Shown: positions 1 to 8,381, numbered from the stretch's first letter. The stretch is 59,434 bases of DNA from Clostridiales bacterium (GCA_012513435.1 JAAZCE010000016.1:1-59434), one strand, 5' to 3'. Made by a program: numbers and translations. The notes: generated by a model from the sequence alone, not told the origin.

Positions 1-2
1 AC

Positions 3-1637
3 CAAGCATTGGGGAAATCTGAACAGGTGTCCGTATCTTATACACCTGATAACTGGAATGCGGATACAGACAGCAATCTCTATCTCTACCTGACCAAAGA
101 AAACCACAATATACTCGTAAATGACCAGGCCTTTAATGTCAAGTGGGATGATGATACTTCCAAGTTCACCTATGAATGGGCAGGTACTGATGTAATAACC
201 AAGATAAACGCTATCGGTACAGTTGATACATCAGGTGAATGTAAGTCGAAGATAGAAGCTGCAAGAACGGCTTATGACAAGCTTACGGCAACAGATAAGA
301 CTTTTGTCGGAAATAGCAGCGCATTAACTACAGCAGAGAACACGTATGCTGCAAAGGTGGTAGATAAAAAAATTGAGGACCTCGGTGAAATTAGTGGACC
401 AGAAGGACTTGATAAGGAAACAGCGGTAAAAACAGCGCGAAGCGCTTATAATGCTCTTACATCTTCACAGAAGAAGCTCGTTACCAAGCTTTCAACGCTG
501 GAAACGGCTGAAACTAAAATAACAGAGCTAAAGGCAGATAAGTCGGCAGCTGATGATGCAATAACTAATATCAATGATATTGGGACACCGGTTACTCTTG
601 AGAGCAAGGCTAAAATAAGCATCGCAAGAGATGTATACGATGCTCTTACAGCCAGGCAGAAGAAATTCATCACGGCGGAACAGCTTAAGACTTTAACCGA
701 TGCTGAAGCTGAATATACGAGACTCTATGACATTAATCAGAAAGAAAAAGCGGATAAGGCAGCGGCAAAGGGAGTTATGGATATTATTGATACAATCAAT
801 ACTCCTGTAACTCTTGCAGATAAGACTGCAGTGAAAAATGCCAATACAGCATATAATGCATTGACTGATGATCAGAAAGCATATGTTACAGAGGAGAATA
901 AGACTAAGCTGATAAATGCAGTAAGTACACTTGAGACTCTTATGAAGCCTGTAAATTCAGTTGCAAAGCATGTAAACGATCTTCCAGCAGTAACAGACCT
1001 TACAGGAAGTGATGAAGATATGAATGAAGCTATTTTGGCAGCAGAGGCATATGATAATTTAAGTGAGCTTGAGAAATCAGTACTTCCGGCAGGAACAGTA
1101 GATAAGCTTAATGCAGTAAAGAATAAGCTGGCTACAATCAACCATACGTCAAACGGTGTTACCGTGGATGGTCTTGACTGGTGGGTAAGGGTTGTTGCAG
1201 AAAAGACATCTTCTGGGGATTCCTTTGATGAAATGAAGAATCGTGCCGACAAAAAGGGTAAGGAGCTTGTTGCAATGTATGGAATCAAATTACAAAGGGC
1301 AACCTTATCAGAGAAGGTGATAGTTTGGGAAGACTATGGTTTGGATGGTACAACGGTCAAGGTTAGTATAGTTAATGACAGATTCAATGATTATGGCAAG
1401 GCACTTGCTATTCATGAGATGGGTGAAAGCGAGTATGAGGACATTGATGCTGTAATCAGTGGTAATACTGCATCATTTGAAACAAACTCATTTAGTAATT
1501 ATGGTATAACTGGTGAGAAAATTATAGATGCAGCGGCCCAAACAGGAGATAACTTCAATATCATTTCTCTTATTGTAATTCTCTTGATAGCAGCAACGGC
1601 TGGAGCAACAGTTATAATAAGAAGAAAGCGCAGCTAA
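3..1637 (+). CDS. Cell-wall surface protein, C-terminal part (5' end outside window)
   Basis: The reading frame is open to the left edge, so the gene starts before the window; the TTG at 9 is not a convincing start because no ribosome binding site can be seen. About 545 residues are visible. Roughly residues 60-375 are five divergent copies of a helical repeat of about 60 residues, each with an 'AR.AYDALT..QK..V' core and Ala/Lys/Glu-rich helices. This repeat type is common in Gram-positive wall-anchored proteins, where it forms stalk-like three-helix modules. A different domain follows at about 380-505, starting near 'GVTVDGLDWWVRV'. The end is a sorting-like signal: AAQTGDN, a hydrophobic segment (IISLIVILLIAATAGATVII) and an RRKRS tail, so anchoring by a class of sortase that accepts xxxTGD-type motifs is likely. 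The ligand is unknown. A second TGD-type protein is encoded at 57764. Confidence 0.8.
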   Translation, partial: QALGKSEQVSVSYTPDNWNADTDSNLYLYLTKENHNILVNDQAFNVKWDDDTSKFTYEWAGTDVITKINAIGTVDTSGECKSKIEAARTAYDKLTATDKTFVGNSSALTTAENTYAAKVVDKKIEDLGEISGPEGLDKETAVKTARSAYNALTSSQKKLVTKLSTLETAETKITELKADKSAADDAITNINDIGTPVTLESKAKISIARDVYDALTARQKKFITAEQLKTLTDAEAEYTRLYDINQKEKADKAAAKGVMDIIDTINTPVTLADKTAVKNANTAYNALTDDQKAYVTEENKTKLINAVSTLETLMKPVNSVAKHVNDLPAVTDLTGSDEDMNEAILAAEAYDNLSELEKSVLPAGTVDKLNAVKNKLATINHTSNGVTVDGLDWWVRVVAEKTSSGDSFDEMKNRADKKGKELVAMYGIKLQRATLSEKVIVWEDYGLDGTTVKVSIVNDRFNDYGKALAIHEMGESEYEDIDAVISGNTASFETNSFSNYGITGEKIIDAAAQTGDNFNIISLIVILLIAATAGATVIIRRKRS

Positions 1638-1649
1638 AACAAAGTAAAT

Positions 1650-1696
1650 GTCACAGCGGTGGGATAGCCGAAAATAAACAGCTATCCCGCTATGAC
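1650..1696. repeat. Long imperfect inverted repeat after the surface protein gene
   Basis: TGTCACAGCGG...GATAGC at 1650-1669 pairs with GCTATCCCGCTATGACA at 1681-1696 or so. The stem is about 17 bp with one mismatch and a three-base bulge; the loop is about 12 bases. It can act as the transcription terminator of the surface protein gene, but no U-tract follows. It runs into the apparent start of the Bax-inhibitor fragment, so it may also mark a rearrangement joint. Confidence 0.5.
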
Positions 1697-2045
1697 AGGA
1701 GCAATTATAACGATAAAGTCAACAAATCCTTTAGTAAGTTTCGTAGGGTACAATATGGTGGTAGTGCCGGTAGGGGCTGTTATGTCAATTTGCTTACCAC
1801 ATGTTAACGTGATATATATTTTTGAAGCAATTGTTATAACCGGTGTTATTATAATGATTATGACATCATTAGCGACAGCATTTCCACATATATTCGCCAA
1901 ATTGGGCTGGGTCTTGCTTATTTCATTAATAATACTTGTAATCACAGAATTCATTGCTATGCGTTGGGGATATTCAGGTACTTTGTTTAGTTGGATTGGC
2001 ACGATATTATTTACTCTCTATTTGGAAATCTGTTTCTTAATTTAG
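1692..2045 (+). pseudogene. Fragment of a Bax-inhibitor-1 / YccA-like membrane protein
   Basis: The 117-residue frame resembles the C-terminal half of bacterial Bax-inhibitor-1-like membrane proteins: 'NPLVSFVGYNMVVVPVGAVMS' early on, then three hydrophobic segments, ending 'FTLYLEICFLI' where the family usually ends in a conserved GYD-containing helix. Intact members are about 230 residues, so this is roughly half a gene. There is no ribosome binding site before the ATG, which lies inside the right arm of the 1650-1696 inverted repeat. I infer a decayed remnant with a lost 5' half and a frameshift near the 3' end. The family assignment is from memory of the motif and is moderate. Confidence 0.45.
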
Positions 2046-2273
2046 TACGTATTTTCTCTAAAACTTAGAAAAGGAATTGACAATAGAATTTGCCCTGGCC
2101 TCTGGGATAATTTCTATTTGAGAAAAGAAAACAGATTTTTTTACCGGCTGAGAAGGTATGAATAAAATTATGCGGTATTTCCATTTACAGGAAAAGAAAA
2201 AAGTTGATATAACAACAAAAAGATCCCGAGTATCTGCTAAAATCAATATGTAATAGTAGAAGGCAAATAATAT

Positions 2274-2918
2274 ATGATAAAATACTTAGGGAATATAATA
2301 GAAAGCGGAATTCTTAAAAACATAAGCAAAGATGACAGTGTTGAAGCTTTTAAAGAGCTTTCCATAACAGCGAGAAAATATGAAGCCGGAACTGCCGTTA
2401 TCTACGAGGATGCGAAAATCGACAAGATTTGCATAGTAGCCAAGGGCTTCGTTCACGGTGAGAAATTGTATGCGCAGGGAGATTTGCATATTATACAGAG
2501 GTACGAAGAAAACAGTATTTTTGCTTTAGAATCAGCTGTTTCTAGGCTTAAGACCGTGCCTATGGACTACATCTGCGGCGAGGACAGCGACATTGTTTTT
2601 ATCAGCATCAACAGCATCAAGAAATCCACATACTACCACGAGATAATGGATGTGCTTGTACAGGAGCTGGCAGACGATAACATAAGAAAGATGCATAAGA
2701 TAGAGCTATTGGCGGAGAAGAGCTTGCGCGGAAGGATTATGCTTTATCTTGGTCTGCTCCAAAAAAAGTCCGGCTCGGATCAATTTCACGTGAACATGAA
2801 CAGAGAGCAGCTGGCACAGTTTCTATGCGTTAACAGAAGTGCTCTTTCCAACGAGCTCAGCAAGATGAAGCAGGAAGGTATAATAGATTTTAAAAAAGAT
2901 CAGTTCAGGATGTTGTAG
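2274..2918 (+). CDS. Crp/Fnr-family transcriptional regulator
   Basis: This is a 214-residue protein with the usual Crp layout: an N-terminal cyclic-nucleotide-like beta-roll sensor (about 1-130), a dimerisation helix (about 125-145, rich in E/L/K), and a C-terminal winged helix (about 150-214) with the recognition region 'NREQLAQFLCVNRSALSNEL'. The cysteines are scattered and do not form an Fnr-type iron-sulfur cluster motif, and the cAMP phosphate-binding RxA signature is not evident, so the effector is unknown. The start is the ATG at 2274, preceded by AGAAGG about 10 bases upstream. A strong terminator follows directly, so it is probably a single-gene transcript. The next gene, a DUF6512-like membrane protein, is a plausible but unproven target. 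Confidence 0.85.
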   Translation: MIKYLGNIIESGILKNISKDDSVEAFKELSITARKYEAGTAVIYEDAKIDKICIVAKGFVHGEKLYAQGDLHIIQRYEENSIFALESAVSRLKTVPMDYICGEDSDIVFISINSIKKSTYYHEIMDVLVQELADDNIRKMHKIELLAEKSLRGRIMLYLGLLQKKSGSDQFHVNMNREQLAQFLCVNRSALSNELSKMKQEGIIDFKKDQFRML

Positions 2919-2930
2919 AGCCGACTTCAG

Positions 2931-2962
2931 ACACAGTAACCAAAGTGTTATTGTGTTTTTTT
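2931..2962 (+). terminator. Intrinsic terminator of the Crp-family gene
   Basis: ACACAGTAAC (2931-2940) pairs with GTTATTGTGT (2947-2956) as a 10-bp stem with one G-U pair and a six-base loop, followed by a run of seven T. Confidence 0.85.
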
Positions 2963-3004
2963 ATGCCCTTATGCATATACTAGAAATGCAAAGGAGGGGT
3001 AGTC

Positions 3005-3529
3005 ATGAACAATATCAAATTGTGGAGCGTGTTAGGTGTAATTTTTACAAGCGTTACTGGAACGCTTCTTCACTTCGTCTACGAGAGGTTCGATGGGCGC
3101 GTGTGGGCTATTGTAGGTGCCGTCAATGAAAGCACCTGGGAGCACCTCAAGCTTTTGTTTTGGCCCATGGTGGCTTTTACACTTGTCGAATACTTGTTTT
3201 ACGGAAAAAATACGCCAGGCTTTATCCAGGTGAAAGCCCTTTCCATTCTGCTTGGAATGGCCGTTGTGGTGGTGGGATTCTATACATATACAGGAGTGTT
3301 GGGCAGTAATATCGCCATCGTGGATGTAAGCCTGTTTTTTGCCGGAGTGGTAATAGCCTACTGTTTTTTTTATAAGAATATTTCAAGAGACAGAGCTATC
3401 TATAAATCATCTTTTTTTGATACCGTTGCAATAGCTATAATTGTTACTTTAGGTATTCTGTTTGCAATATTCACCTCCATGCCACCGCAGATAGACCTGT
3501 TTAAGGATCCCTTATCAGAAATAATGTGA
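3005..3529 (+). CDS. Small integral membrane protein, DUF6512-like
   Basis: The protein has 174 residues and about five predicted membrane segments (roughly 6-24, 52-68, 76-96, 103-122, 139-160). The loop 'VNESTWEHLKLLFWP' after the first segment, with HF in the preceding helix, is the signature I associate with the uncharacterised DUF6512 family. The ATG at 3005 has a strong AAAGGAGGGG ribosome binding site 5-6 bases upstream. It lies 86 bases after the Crp-type regulator gene on the same strand but behind that gene's terminator, so it needs its own promoter; TATACT at 2976-2981 could be a -10 box. No function can be given from the sequence. Confidence 0.75.
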   Translation: MNNIKLWSVLGVIFTSVTGTLLHFVYERFDGRVWAIVGAVNESTWEHLKLLFWPMVAFTLVEYLFYGKNTPGFIQVKALSILLGMAVVVVGFYTYTGVLGSNIAIVDVSLFFAGVVIAYCFFYKNISRDRAIYKSSFFDTVAIAIIVTLGILFAIFTSMPPQIDLFKDPLSEIM

Positions 3530-3678
3530 ATGACAGGGGTAATAATGCTGTAGAAAATAAGAGATTATAGATAAATCTACAACATTTGCTAATGAGTGTT
3601 TTTTTGACGGTGGATTACGAAGGGTTTAAAAATTAGCAAGCTGTGGACACCACAAACATTGACATACGCAGGTAAAAA

Positions 3679-3771
3679 ATGTGCAATAAAATGGTAAATA
3701 TTTCTTTAAAAACTATTGCTAAAGTGTCCGGCCTATCTGTTGAGGATATCAAGGGGTTGGATAAGCAATAA
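3679..3771 (+). other. Small ORF, possible relic tail of a larger gene
   Basis: A 30-codon frame starting at ATG 3679 (GCAGG six bases upstream) encodes a peptide ending 'IAKVSGLSVEDIKGLDKQ'. This reads like the helical tail found at the end of PD-(D/E)XK nuclease/Rpn-type transposase proteins ('TGLSxEEIxxL'). It overlaps the 3' end of deoC on the opposite strand. It is most likely a remnant. Nothing else is evident in 3530-3748 except TGTAGA/TCTACA arms at about 3549-3582. Confidence 0.25.
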
Positions 3772-4435
3772 AGCTGCTATCGAGGAAAGCTTTTAGAACC
3801 TCCACACTTGCACTGCATCCCAGCCTATCGGCACCTGCTTCAATAAAAGCGCGGGCATCGTCTAGGGTTCTTATGCCGCCGGCGGCTTTGATACCAACCT
3901 TATCACCTACAGTTTGTCTCATAAGATTTACGGATTTGACGGTTGCACCACCTGTGGAAAATCCTGTTGAGGTTTTGACGAAATCTACTCCCGAGTCTAC
4001 GGCCATCTGACAGGCCTTGACGATTTCATCCTCAGTCAAAAGACAGATTTCCAGTATGAGCTTGAGCTTGCAGCTATTGTGATGGCAGAGTGAGGAGAGT
4101 GCGTGGAGTTCACTTGCAATATCATCATATCTGCCCGATTTAAGGGCACCAACATTGAGAACGGAGTCGATTTCATAGGCCCCGTTTTTTATTGTGTCAA
4201 TTGTCTCGGCAACCTTGGAAGCTGTGGATCCACAGCCCAGAGGAAAGCCTATAACAGTAACTACTTTAATATCGCTTCCCTTCAAATATTCAGAAGCCGT
4301 TGCAACGTGACAGCCGTTAACGCAGACACCGTAAAAGTTGTATTTCAAGGCTTCATCCAGAAGCTTCTTTATATCTTCATCGGTGGCGTTGCTCTTTAGC
4401 AGGGTATGTTCAAAGTATTTATTAAAAGGTTTCAT
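3749..4435 (-). CDS. deoC: Deoxyribose-phosphate aldolase
   Basis: DeoC cleaves 2-deoxyribose 5-phosphate to glyceraldehyde 3-phosphate and acetaldehyde in cytoplasmic deoxynucleoside catabolism. The 228-residue protein is a normal-length class I aldolase barrel. The Schiff-base lysine is K154 in 'VDFVKTSTGF', and the second catalytic lysine is K183 in 'GIKAAGGIRT'; the aspartate of 'EIDSVLNVGA' also fits. I chose the ATG at 4435 rather than 4450 because AGGAG lies seven bases upstream. It is transcribed away from metF across a 76-base intergenic region. No other deo or nucleoside genes are adjacent, so it appears to stand alone. Confidence 0.95.
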   Translation of the reverse strand: MKPFNKYFEHTLLKSNATDEDIKKLLDEALKYNFYGVCVNGCHVATASEYLKGSDIKVVTVIGFPLGCGSTASKVAETIDTIKNGAYEIDSVLNVGALKSGRYDDIASELHALSSLCHHNSCKLKLILEICLLTEDEIVKACQMAVDSGVDFVKTSTGFSTGGATVKSVNLMRQTVGDKVGIKAAGGIRTLDDARAFIEAGADRLGCSASVEVLKAFLDSSFIAYPTP

Positions 4436-4476
4436 AGGATATCTCCTCATAGGTGGAATATTTTATCATATATTTT

Positions 4477-4505
4477 TTCAGTATAACACAAAAGTGTGTT
4501 AAAAT
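4477..4505 (+). promoter_or_regulatory. Putative metF promoter with palindromic operator in its spacer
   Basis: TAAAAT at 4500-4505 is a good -10 box ending six bases before the metF ATG (4512); the matching -35 (TTCAGT, 4477-4482) is weak. The spacer contains AACACA (4485-4490), a four-base gap, then TGTGTT (4495-4500), a perfect 6-bp inverted repeat touching the -10 box. That placement suits a repressor site, but the cognate protein is unknown. Confidence 0.45.
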
Positions 4506-4511
4506 GTGATT

Positions 4512-5378
4512 ATGAAAATATCTGAACTGTATAAAACAAAAAAACCGATTTTCTCTCTGGAAATCTTTCCCCCTAAGAGAAAATCCAATATTGAGTCCAT
4601 ATACTCTACCGTTGAAAAGCTGGTAGTCTGCAAGCCTGATTTTATCAGTGTAACCTATGGAGCAGGAGGTAACATAGCGGACAACTCCACATGCGAGATT
4701 GCGGCTAACATCAAGAAAAAATACGGGATAGAGACCATGGCTCATTTGACCTGCGTCAATTCCACGCGGGATGACGTAAAGGAAATGATAGGCCGTTTTG
4801 CCGAGGCGAATATCGAAAACGTTCTGGCACTCAGAGGGGATATAGTCCCCGGTGAAGATCTGAAGAAGGAATTTGCCCACGCTAATGAGCTGGCTATAGA
4901 GATACAGAGGAAGTGCAACGATGACCTTGAAATATTGGGAGCTTGTTATCCTGAAGGTCATTACGAGAGCAAATCTCTGGCTGAAGACATCCAGAATCTT
5001 AAATACAAGATAGGAGCAGGAGTAAAAGTTCTCATAACTCAGCTTTTTTTTGATAACAACGCCTTCTATGAGTTTCTGGGAAGAGCGAGAAACGCAGGCA
5101 TAAGTGTACCTGTTTCGGCGGGTATAATGCCAATAGTAAACGCTCGACAAATAGAAAAAACAGTTCAGCTCAGCGGCGCCAGCTTGCCTCACGAATTCAC
5201 AAGAATGATTGGGCTCTACGAGCATGACCCGGAAGCTCTTTATGAAGCCGGCATAAAATACGCCGTGGGGCAGATAAGGGATCTTATGGAAAACGGAGTA
5301 GACGGCATACATCTCTATTCCATGAACAATCCGGATGTTGCCCTCAGAGTATATGATGAAATAAGGGATTTGATTTAA
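4512..5378 (+). CDS. metF: 5,10-methylenetetrahydrofolate reductase
   Basis: MetF reduces 5,10-methylene-THF to 5-methyl-THF with an FAD cofactor and supplies the methyl group used by MetH downstream. The 288-residue barrel has the family features: 'FSLEIFPPK' near the N-terminus (catalytic Glu), 'VTYGAGG', 'HLTCVN', 'LALRGD' and 'ITQLFFDN', then 'PVSAGIMPI'. The ATG at 4512 is preferred over the GTG at 4506, which would add two residues. Neither has a recognisable ribosome binding site, and the -10 box sits where transcription would begin almost at the ATG, so a leaderless mRNA is possible. The stop codon overlaps the next start (TAATG). In some acetogens and clostridia MetF works with other electron donors; no partner subunit such as MetV is visible here. 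Confidence 0.95.
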   Translation: MKISELYKTKKPIFSLEIFPPKRKSNIESIYSTVEKLVVCKPDFISVTYGAGGNIADNSTCEIAANIKKKYGIETMAHLTCVNSTRDDVKEMIGRFAEANIENVLALRGDIVPGEDLKKEFAHANELAIEIQRKCNDDLEILGACYPEGHYESKSLAEDIQNLKYKIGAGVKVLITQLFFDNNAFYEFLGRARNAGISVPVSAGIMPIVNARQIEKTVQLSGASLPHEFTRMIGLYEHDPEALYEAGIKYAVGQIRDLMENGVDGIHLYSMNNPDVALRVYDEIRDLI

Positions 5379-6016
5379 TGAATGAAATTTCAAGGTCAGC
5401 ATGGCTCAATGCACTGAAGGTTAAAGACAAGTTGGACGAGGAACTGAATGGCCCGCTAAACATGCAGATGGACCTGGCTCAAACCATGCTCTTTGAGGCG
5501 GCAAAGCCTAAAACCATTTATAAAGTAGTGCCAAGAGAAGAACTGCCGGCGGCAGGATTTTCCATAGAAAGGCATTTGGAAAAATGCCATAAGGCTGCTG
5601 TTTTAGCGGCGACTCTGGGCGTAGGCGTGGACAACCTTGTAAGGCGGGTTCAGATCACGGACATGGCCATGGCTCTTGTTCTGGACTGCGGGGCATCCAT
5701 ACTTATTCAGCAGATTTGTGATGACTTTGAGAAAGCGATAAAGACGGAGCTGTCAGGATTTCTAACATCAAGATTCAGCCCGGGATACGGTGATTACGGT
5801 ATTCAATACCAGGGACAGATTTCGGAGCTTCTTGATGCACCGCGAAAAATAGGGCTGGCTGTGACTAGAGACAGCTTGATGATACCGAGAAAATCCATTA
5901 CGGCGGTCATAGGAATTTCGGATGTGCCTGTCAAGGGCCGGCTGGCCGGATGTGACGAATGTATGCTGAAGAATAAGTGTGAACTGAAGAAGGAAGGAAA
6001 ATTTTGCGGTGATTAA
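5378..6016 (+). CDS. Methionine synthase reactivation-domain protein (separate MetH activation domain)
   Basis: The 212-residue protein matches the C-terminal AdoMet-binding reactivation domain of cobalamin-dependent methionine synthase, here as a free-standing gene. The diagnostic segment is 'SRFSPGYGDYGI' at about residues 131-142, the AdoMet-binding loop of that domain. The C-terminus has a Cys cluster (CDECMLKNKCELKKEGKFC) that could bind a metal or iron-sulfur centre, as in other clostridial free-standing versions. The role is to re-methylate cob(II)alamin reductively when MetH becomes inactivated. It overlaps metF by one base and metH by eight, so the three are translationally coupled. 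The neighbouring MetH lacks this domain, which supports the assignment. Confidence 0.9.
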   Translation: MNEISRSAWLNALKVKDKLDEELNGPLNMQMDLAQTMLFEAAKPKTIYKVVPREELPAAGFSIERHLEKCHKAAVLAATLGVGVDNLVRRVQITDMAMALVLDCGASILIQQICDDFEKAIKTELSGFLTSRFSPGYGDYGIQYQGQISELLDAPRKIGLAVTRDSLMIPRKSITAVIGISDVPVKGRLAGCDECMLKNKCELKKEGKFCGD

Positions 6017-8381
6017 TTTTAAAGAAAAGAAATATATACTGGACGGAGCAATGGGAACCATGCTGCAGAGAAGCGGCATGAAGTCGGGGGAGACTACTAC
6101 AATGTTCGGTATAGAGCATCCTGATATCCTTAAGGATATTCACAGACAGTATGTGAAAGCCGGCTCCGATATTATATTTTCCAATACCTTCGGAACTAAC
6201 CGTTTCAAGATGGAAGGCCGCAGGGTATCCGTTAAGGATGGTATACGCATAGTCGTAGGTGCTGCCGTAGAGGTGAGAGATGAGGCTCTTGCCCGTGGCA
6301 GAGATGTAAAGGTGGCCCTTAGCATAGGGCCGCTTGGTGAGCTTCTTGAGCCCTTGGGGACAGTTACATTTGAAGAGGCCTACGAAGCCTTTAAGGAAAT
6401 GATAGTTGCCGGGATTGATGCCGGCGCGGAGATAATATGCTTTGAGACCATGACCGACCTTTATGAAGTAAAGGCAGCTGTTTTAGCGGCTAAAGAAAAT
6501 ACTAAGCTACCTGTAATGGTTTCTATGTCCTACGAGGAAAACGAGAGAACCTTTACGGGAACCAGTCTGGAAGCTATGGCTCTTACCCTTGAAGGATTAG
6601 GAGTGGATGCTATGGGAATCAATTGCTCTCTGGGTCCGATTGAAATATACCCTATGATAAGGAAGCTTAGAAGCCTGACCAGTATGCCTGTATTTGCTCA
6701 GCCTAACGCAGGGCTTCCGGATCCTGAGACGGGAGAATACGATATAGCCTGTTCTACCTTTATCGACACAATGAAGAAATATCTCGATTCAGGAGTGGAC
6801 ATGATAGGCGGCTGCTGTGGAACAACTCCGGAGTATATAAAGGGAATGACGAAACACAGAGACAGCTTCGAGGCTGCAAAGGATGTGGCAGAGCCTGTAG
6901 TGCCTGCCCTTAGGGTTTGCAGTTCAACGGATGTCGTCTGCGTGGACCACATAACTGTAATAGGTGAAAGACTCAATCCGACAGGAAAGAAAAGGCTCAA
7001 ACAGGCCCTTATTGACCAAGACTTCGGATATATCCTGACTCAGGCAATAGAACAGGCTGATGCAGGAGCTGACATACTTGACGTCAACGTAGGCGTTCCT
7101 AGGCTTGATGATGTTAAGGTCTTTCCGGAGGTAATAAAGAAGCTTCAGTCCGTGACAGGCCTGCCGCTGCAGATAGATTCATCCAATCCGGCAGCTATAG
7201 AAGCCGCCCTCAGAGTTTATAATGGCAAGGCTATAGTCAATTCCGTCAACGGAGAGAAAAAAGTCATGGATGCAATCTTTCCAATAGTAAAGAAGTACGG
7301 AGCGGCAGTAATAGGCCTTACTCTGGATGATAATGGGATTCCGAAGACGGCGGAGGAACGCCTTGCAATAGCCAAACGCATTGCCCAGACGGCTGCCGAG
7401 TACGGCATACCTAGAGAGGATTTGATAATCGACTGTCTTACTCTTACAGCTTCTGCTCAGCAGAGGGAAGTGGACGAGACCCTCAAGGCAGTAAGATATG
7501 TAAAGGAAAGGCTGGGGATTTCTACAGCTCTAGGTGTTTCCAACGTAAGCTTCGGGCTTCCAGCTCGCACGGTGGTAAACAGAACATTCTTGACCATGGC
7601 AATGGAATGTGGTCTTGATTTGCCTATAATAAATCCTAACGATGAAGATATGATGGCTTCTGTTTATGCTTTTAACGTCCTGAAGAACATAGATAAAAAC
7701 GCCACCGCATATATAGAAAGATACGGAAAGGTTCAGCAGGAAGAAACGGAAAAGAAGCCTTTGGATATTTTTTACTGTATCAAAAAGGGCTTGAAGGAAG
7801 AAACGGTAACGGCTGTCAGGAAGCTCCTTGAAGAAAAGGATGAAATGACCATAGTCAACAGCTATATGATACCTGCACTTGACAATGTGGGAAAGGGTTT
7901 TGAAAAGGGAGTTGTTTTCCTTCCCCAGATGCTTCAGTCGGCCATGGCAGCTCAGAGTGGATTTGATGTTATCAAGAGTAGGCTTCTTGAAAATGATAAG
8001 GAGAATATTTCCATAGGAGATGTTGTAATAGCTACGGTAAAGGGTGACATACACGATATAGGCAAGAATATCGTTAGGGTCATTATGGATAATTATGGCT
8101 TCAACATGATAGATTTAGGCCGTGATGTTCCGCCGGAGAAAATAGTGGAAACAGTGAAGGAAAGAAAAATCAAGCTAGTGGGTCTCAGTGCTCTTATGAC
8201 TACCACACTCAAGAGCATGGAAGAGACTATAGCTGCCGTGAAGGAAGCAAGGCCGGATTGTAAAGTTATGGTCGGCGGGGCTGTTATTACGGCTGATTAT
8301 GCTAAGAGGATCGGGGCCGACTATTATTGCTCCGACGCAATGAAGTCCGTAGAGGCTGCACAGGAGGTTTTTAATGGATAG
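6009..8381 (+). CDS. metH: Cobalamin-dependent methionine synthase, three-module form
   Basis: The 790-residue protein transfers the methyl group of 5-methyl-THF to homocysteine through methylcobalamin. The modules in order are: homocysteine methyltransferase barrel (about 1-290), with zinc-ligand cysteines in 'INCSLGP' and 'GGCCGTTPEYI'; pterin-binding domain (about 315-570), starting near 'VIGERLNPTGKK'; and a B12 cap plus Rossmann module (about 590-790), with the lower-axial His in 'GDIHDIGKNIV' near residue 680. The roughly 300-residue reactivation domain of the E. coli enzyme is missing and is supplied by the gene at 5378. The start is GTG at 6009, with AAGGAAGG about 11 bases upstream inside the preceding gene. 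No cobalamin or SAM riboswitch is visible upstream of the operon. Confidence 0.96.
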   Translation: MINFKEKKYILDGAMGTMLQRSGMKSGETTTMFGIEHPDILKDIHRQYVKAGSDIIFSNTFGTNRFKMEGRRVSVKDGIRIVVGAAVEVRDEALARGRDVKVALSIGPLGELLEPLGTVTFEEAYEAFKEMIVAGIDAGAEIICFETMTDLYEVKAAVLAAKENTKLPVMVSMSYEENERTFTGTSLEAMALTLEGLGVDAMGINCSLGPIEIYPMIRKLRSLTSMPVFAQPNAGLPDPETGEYDIACSTFIDTMKKYLDSGVDMIGGCCGTTPEYIKGMTKHRDSFEAAKDVAEPVVPALRVCSSTDVVCVDHITVIGERLNPTGKKRLKQALIDQDFGYILTQAIEQADAGADILDVNVGVPRLDDVKVFPEVIKKLQSVTGLPLQIDSSNPAAIEAALRVYNGKAIVNSVNGEKKVMDAIFPIVKKYGAAVIGLTLDDNGIPKTAEERLAIAKRIAQTAAEYGIPREDLIIDCLTLTASAQQREVDETLKAVRYVKERLGISTALGVSNVSFGLPARTVVNRTFLTMAMECGLDLPIINPNDEDMMASVYAFNVLKNIDKNATAYIERYGKVQQEETEKKPLDIFYCIKKGLKEETVTAVRKLLEEKDEMTIVNSYMIPALDNVGKGFEKGVVFLPQMLQSAMAAQSGFDVIKSRLLENDKENISIGDVVIATVKGDIHDIGKNIVRVIMDNYGFNMIDLGRDVPPEKIVETVKERKIKLVGLSALMTTTLKSMEETIAAVKEARPDCKVMVGGAVITADYAKRIGADYYCSDAMKSVEAAQEVFNG

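Noticed and set aside
2058..2246. 62-codon minus-strand frame between the Bax-inhibitor fragment and the Crp gene
   Set aside because: No ribosome binding site, no motif, strongly Phe/Ile/Ser biased; taken as non-coding.
4436..4511. Search for a SAM or cobalamin riboswitch before metF
   Set aside because: The intergenic region is only 76 bases and lacks the conserved riboswitch elements.
4422..5402. 326-codon frame on the minus strand opposite metF
   Set aside because: It is the shadow of metF; metF has all family motifs, and the antisense product has no recognisable domain and a composition typical of antisense frames.
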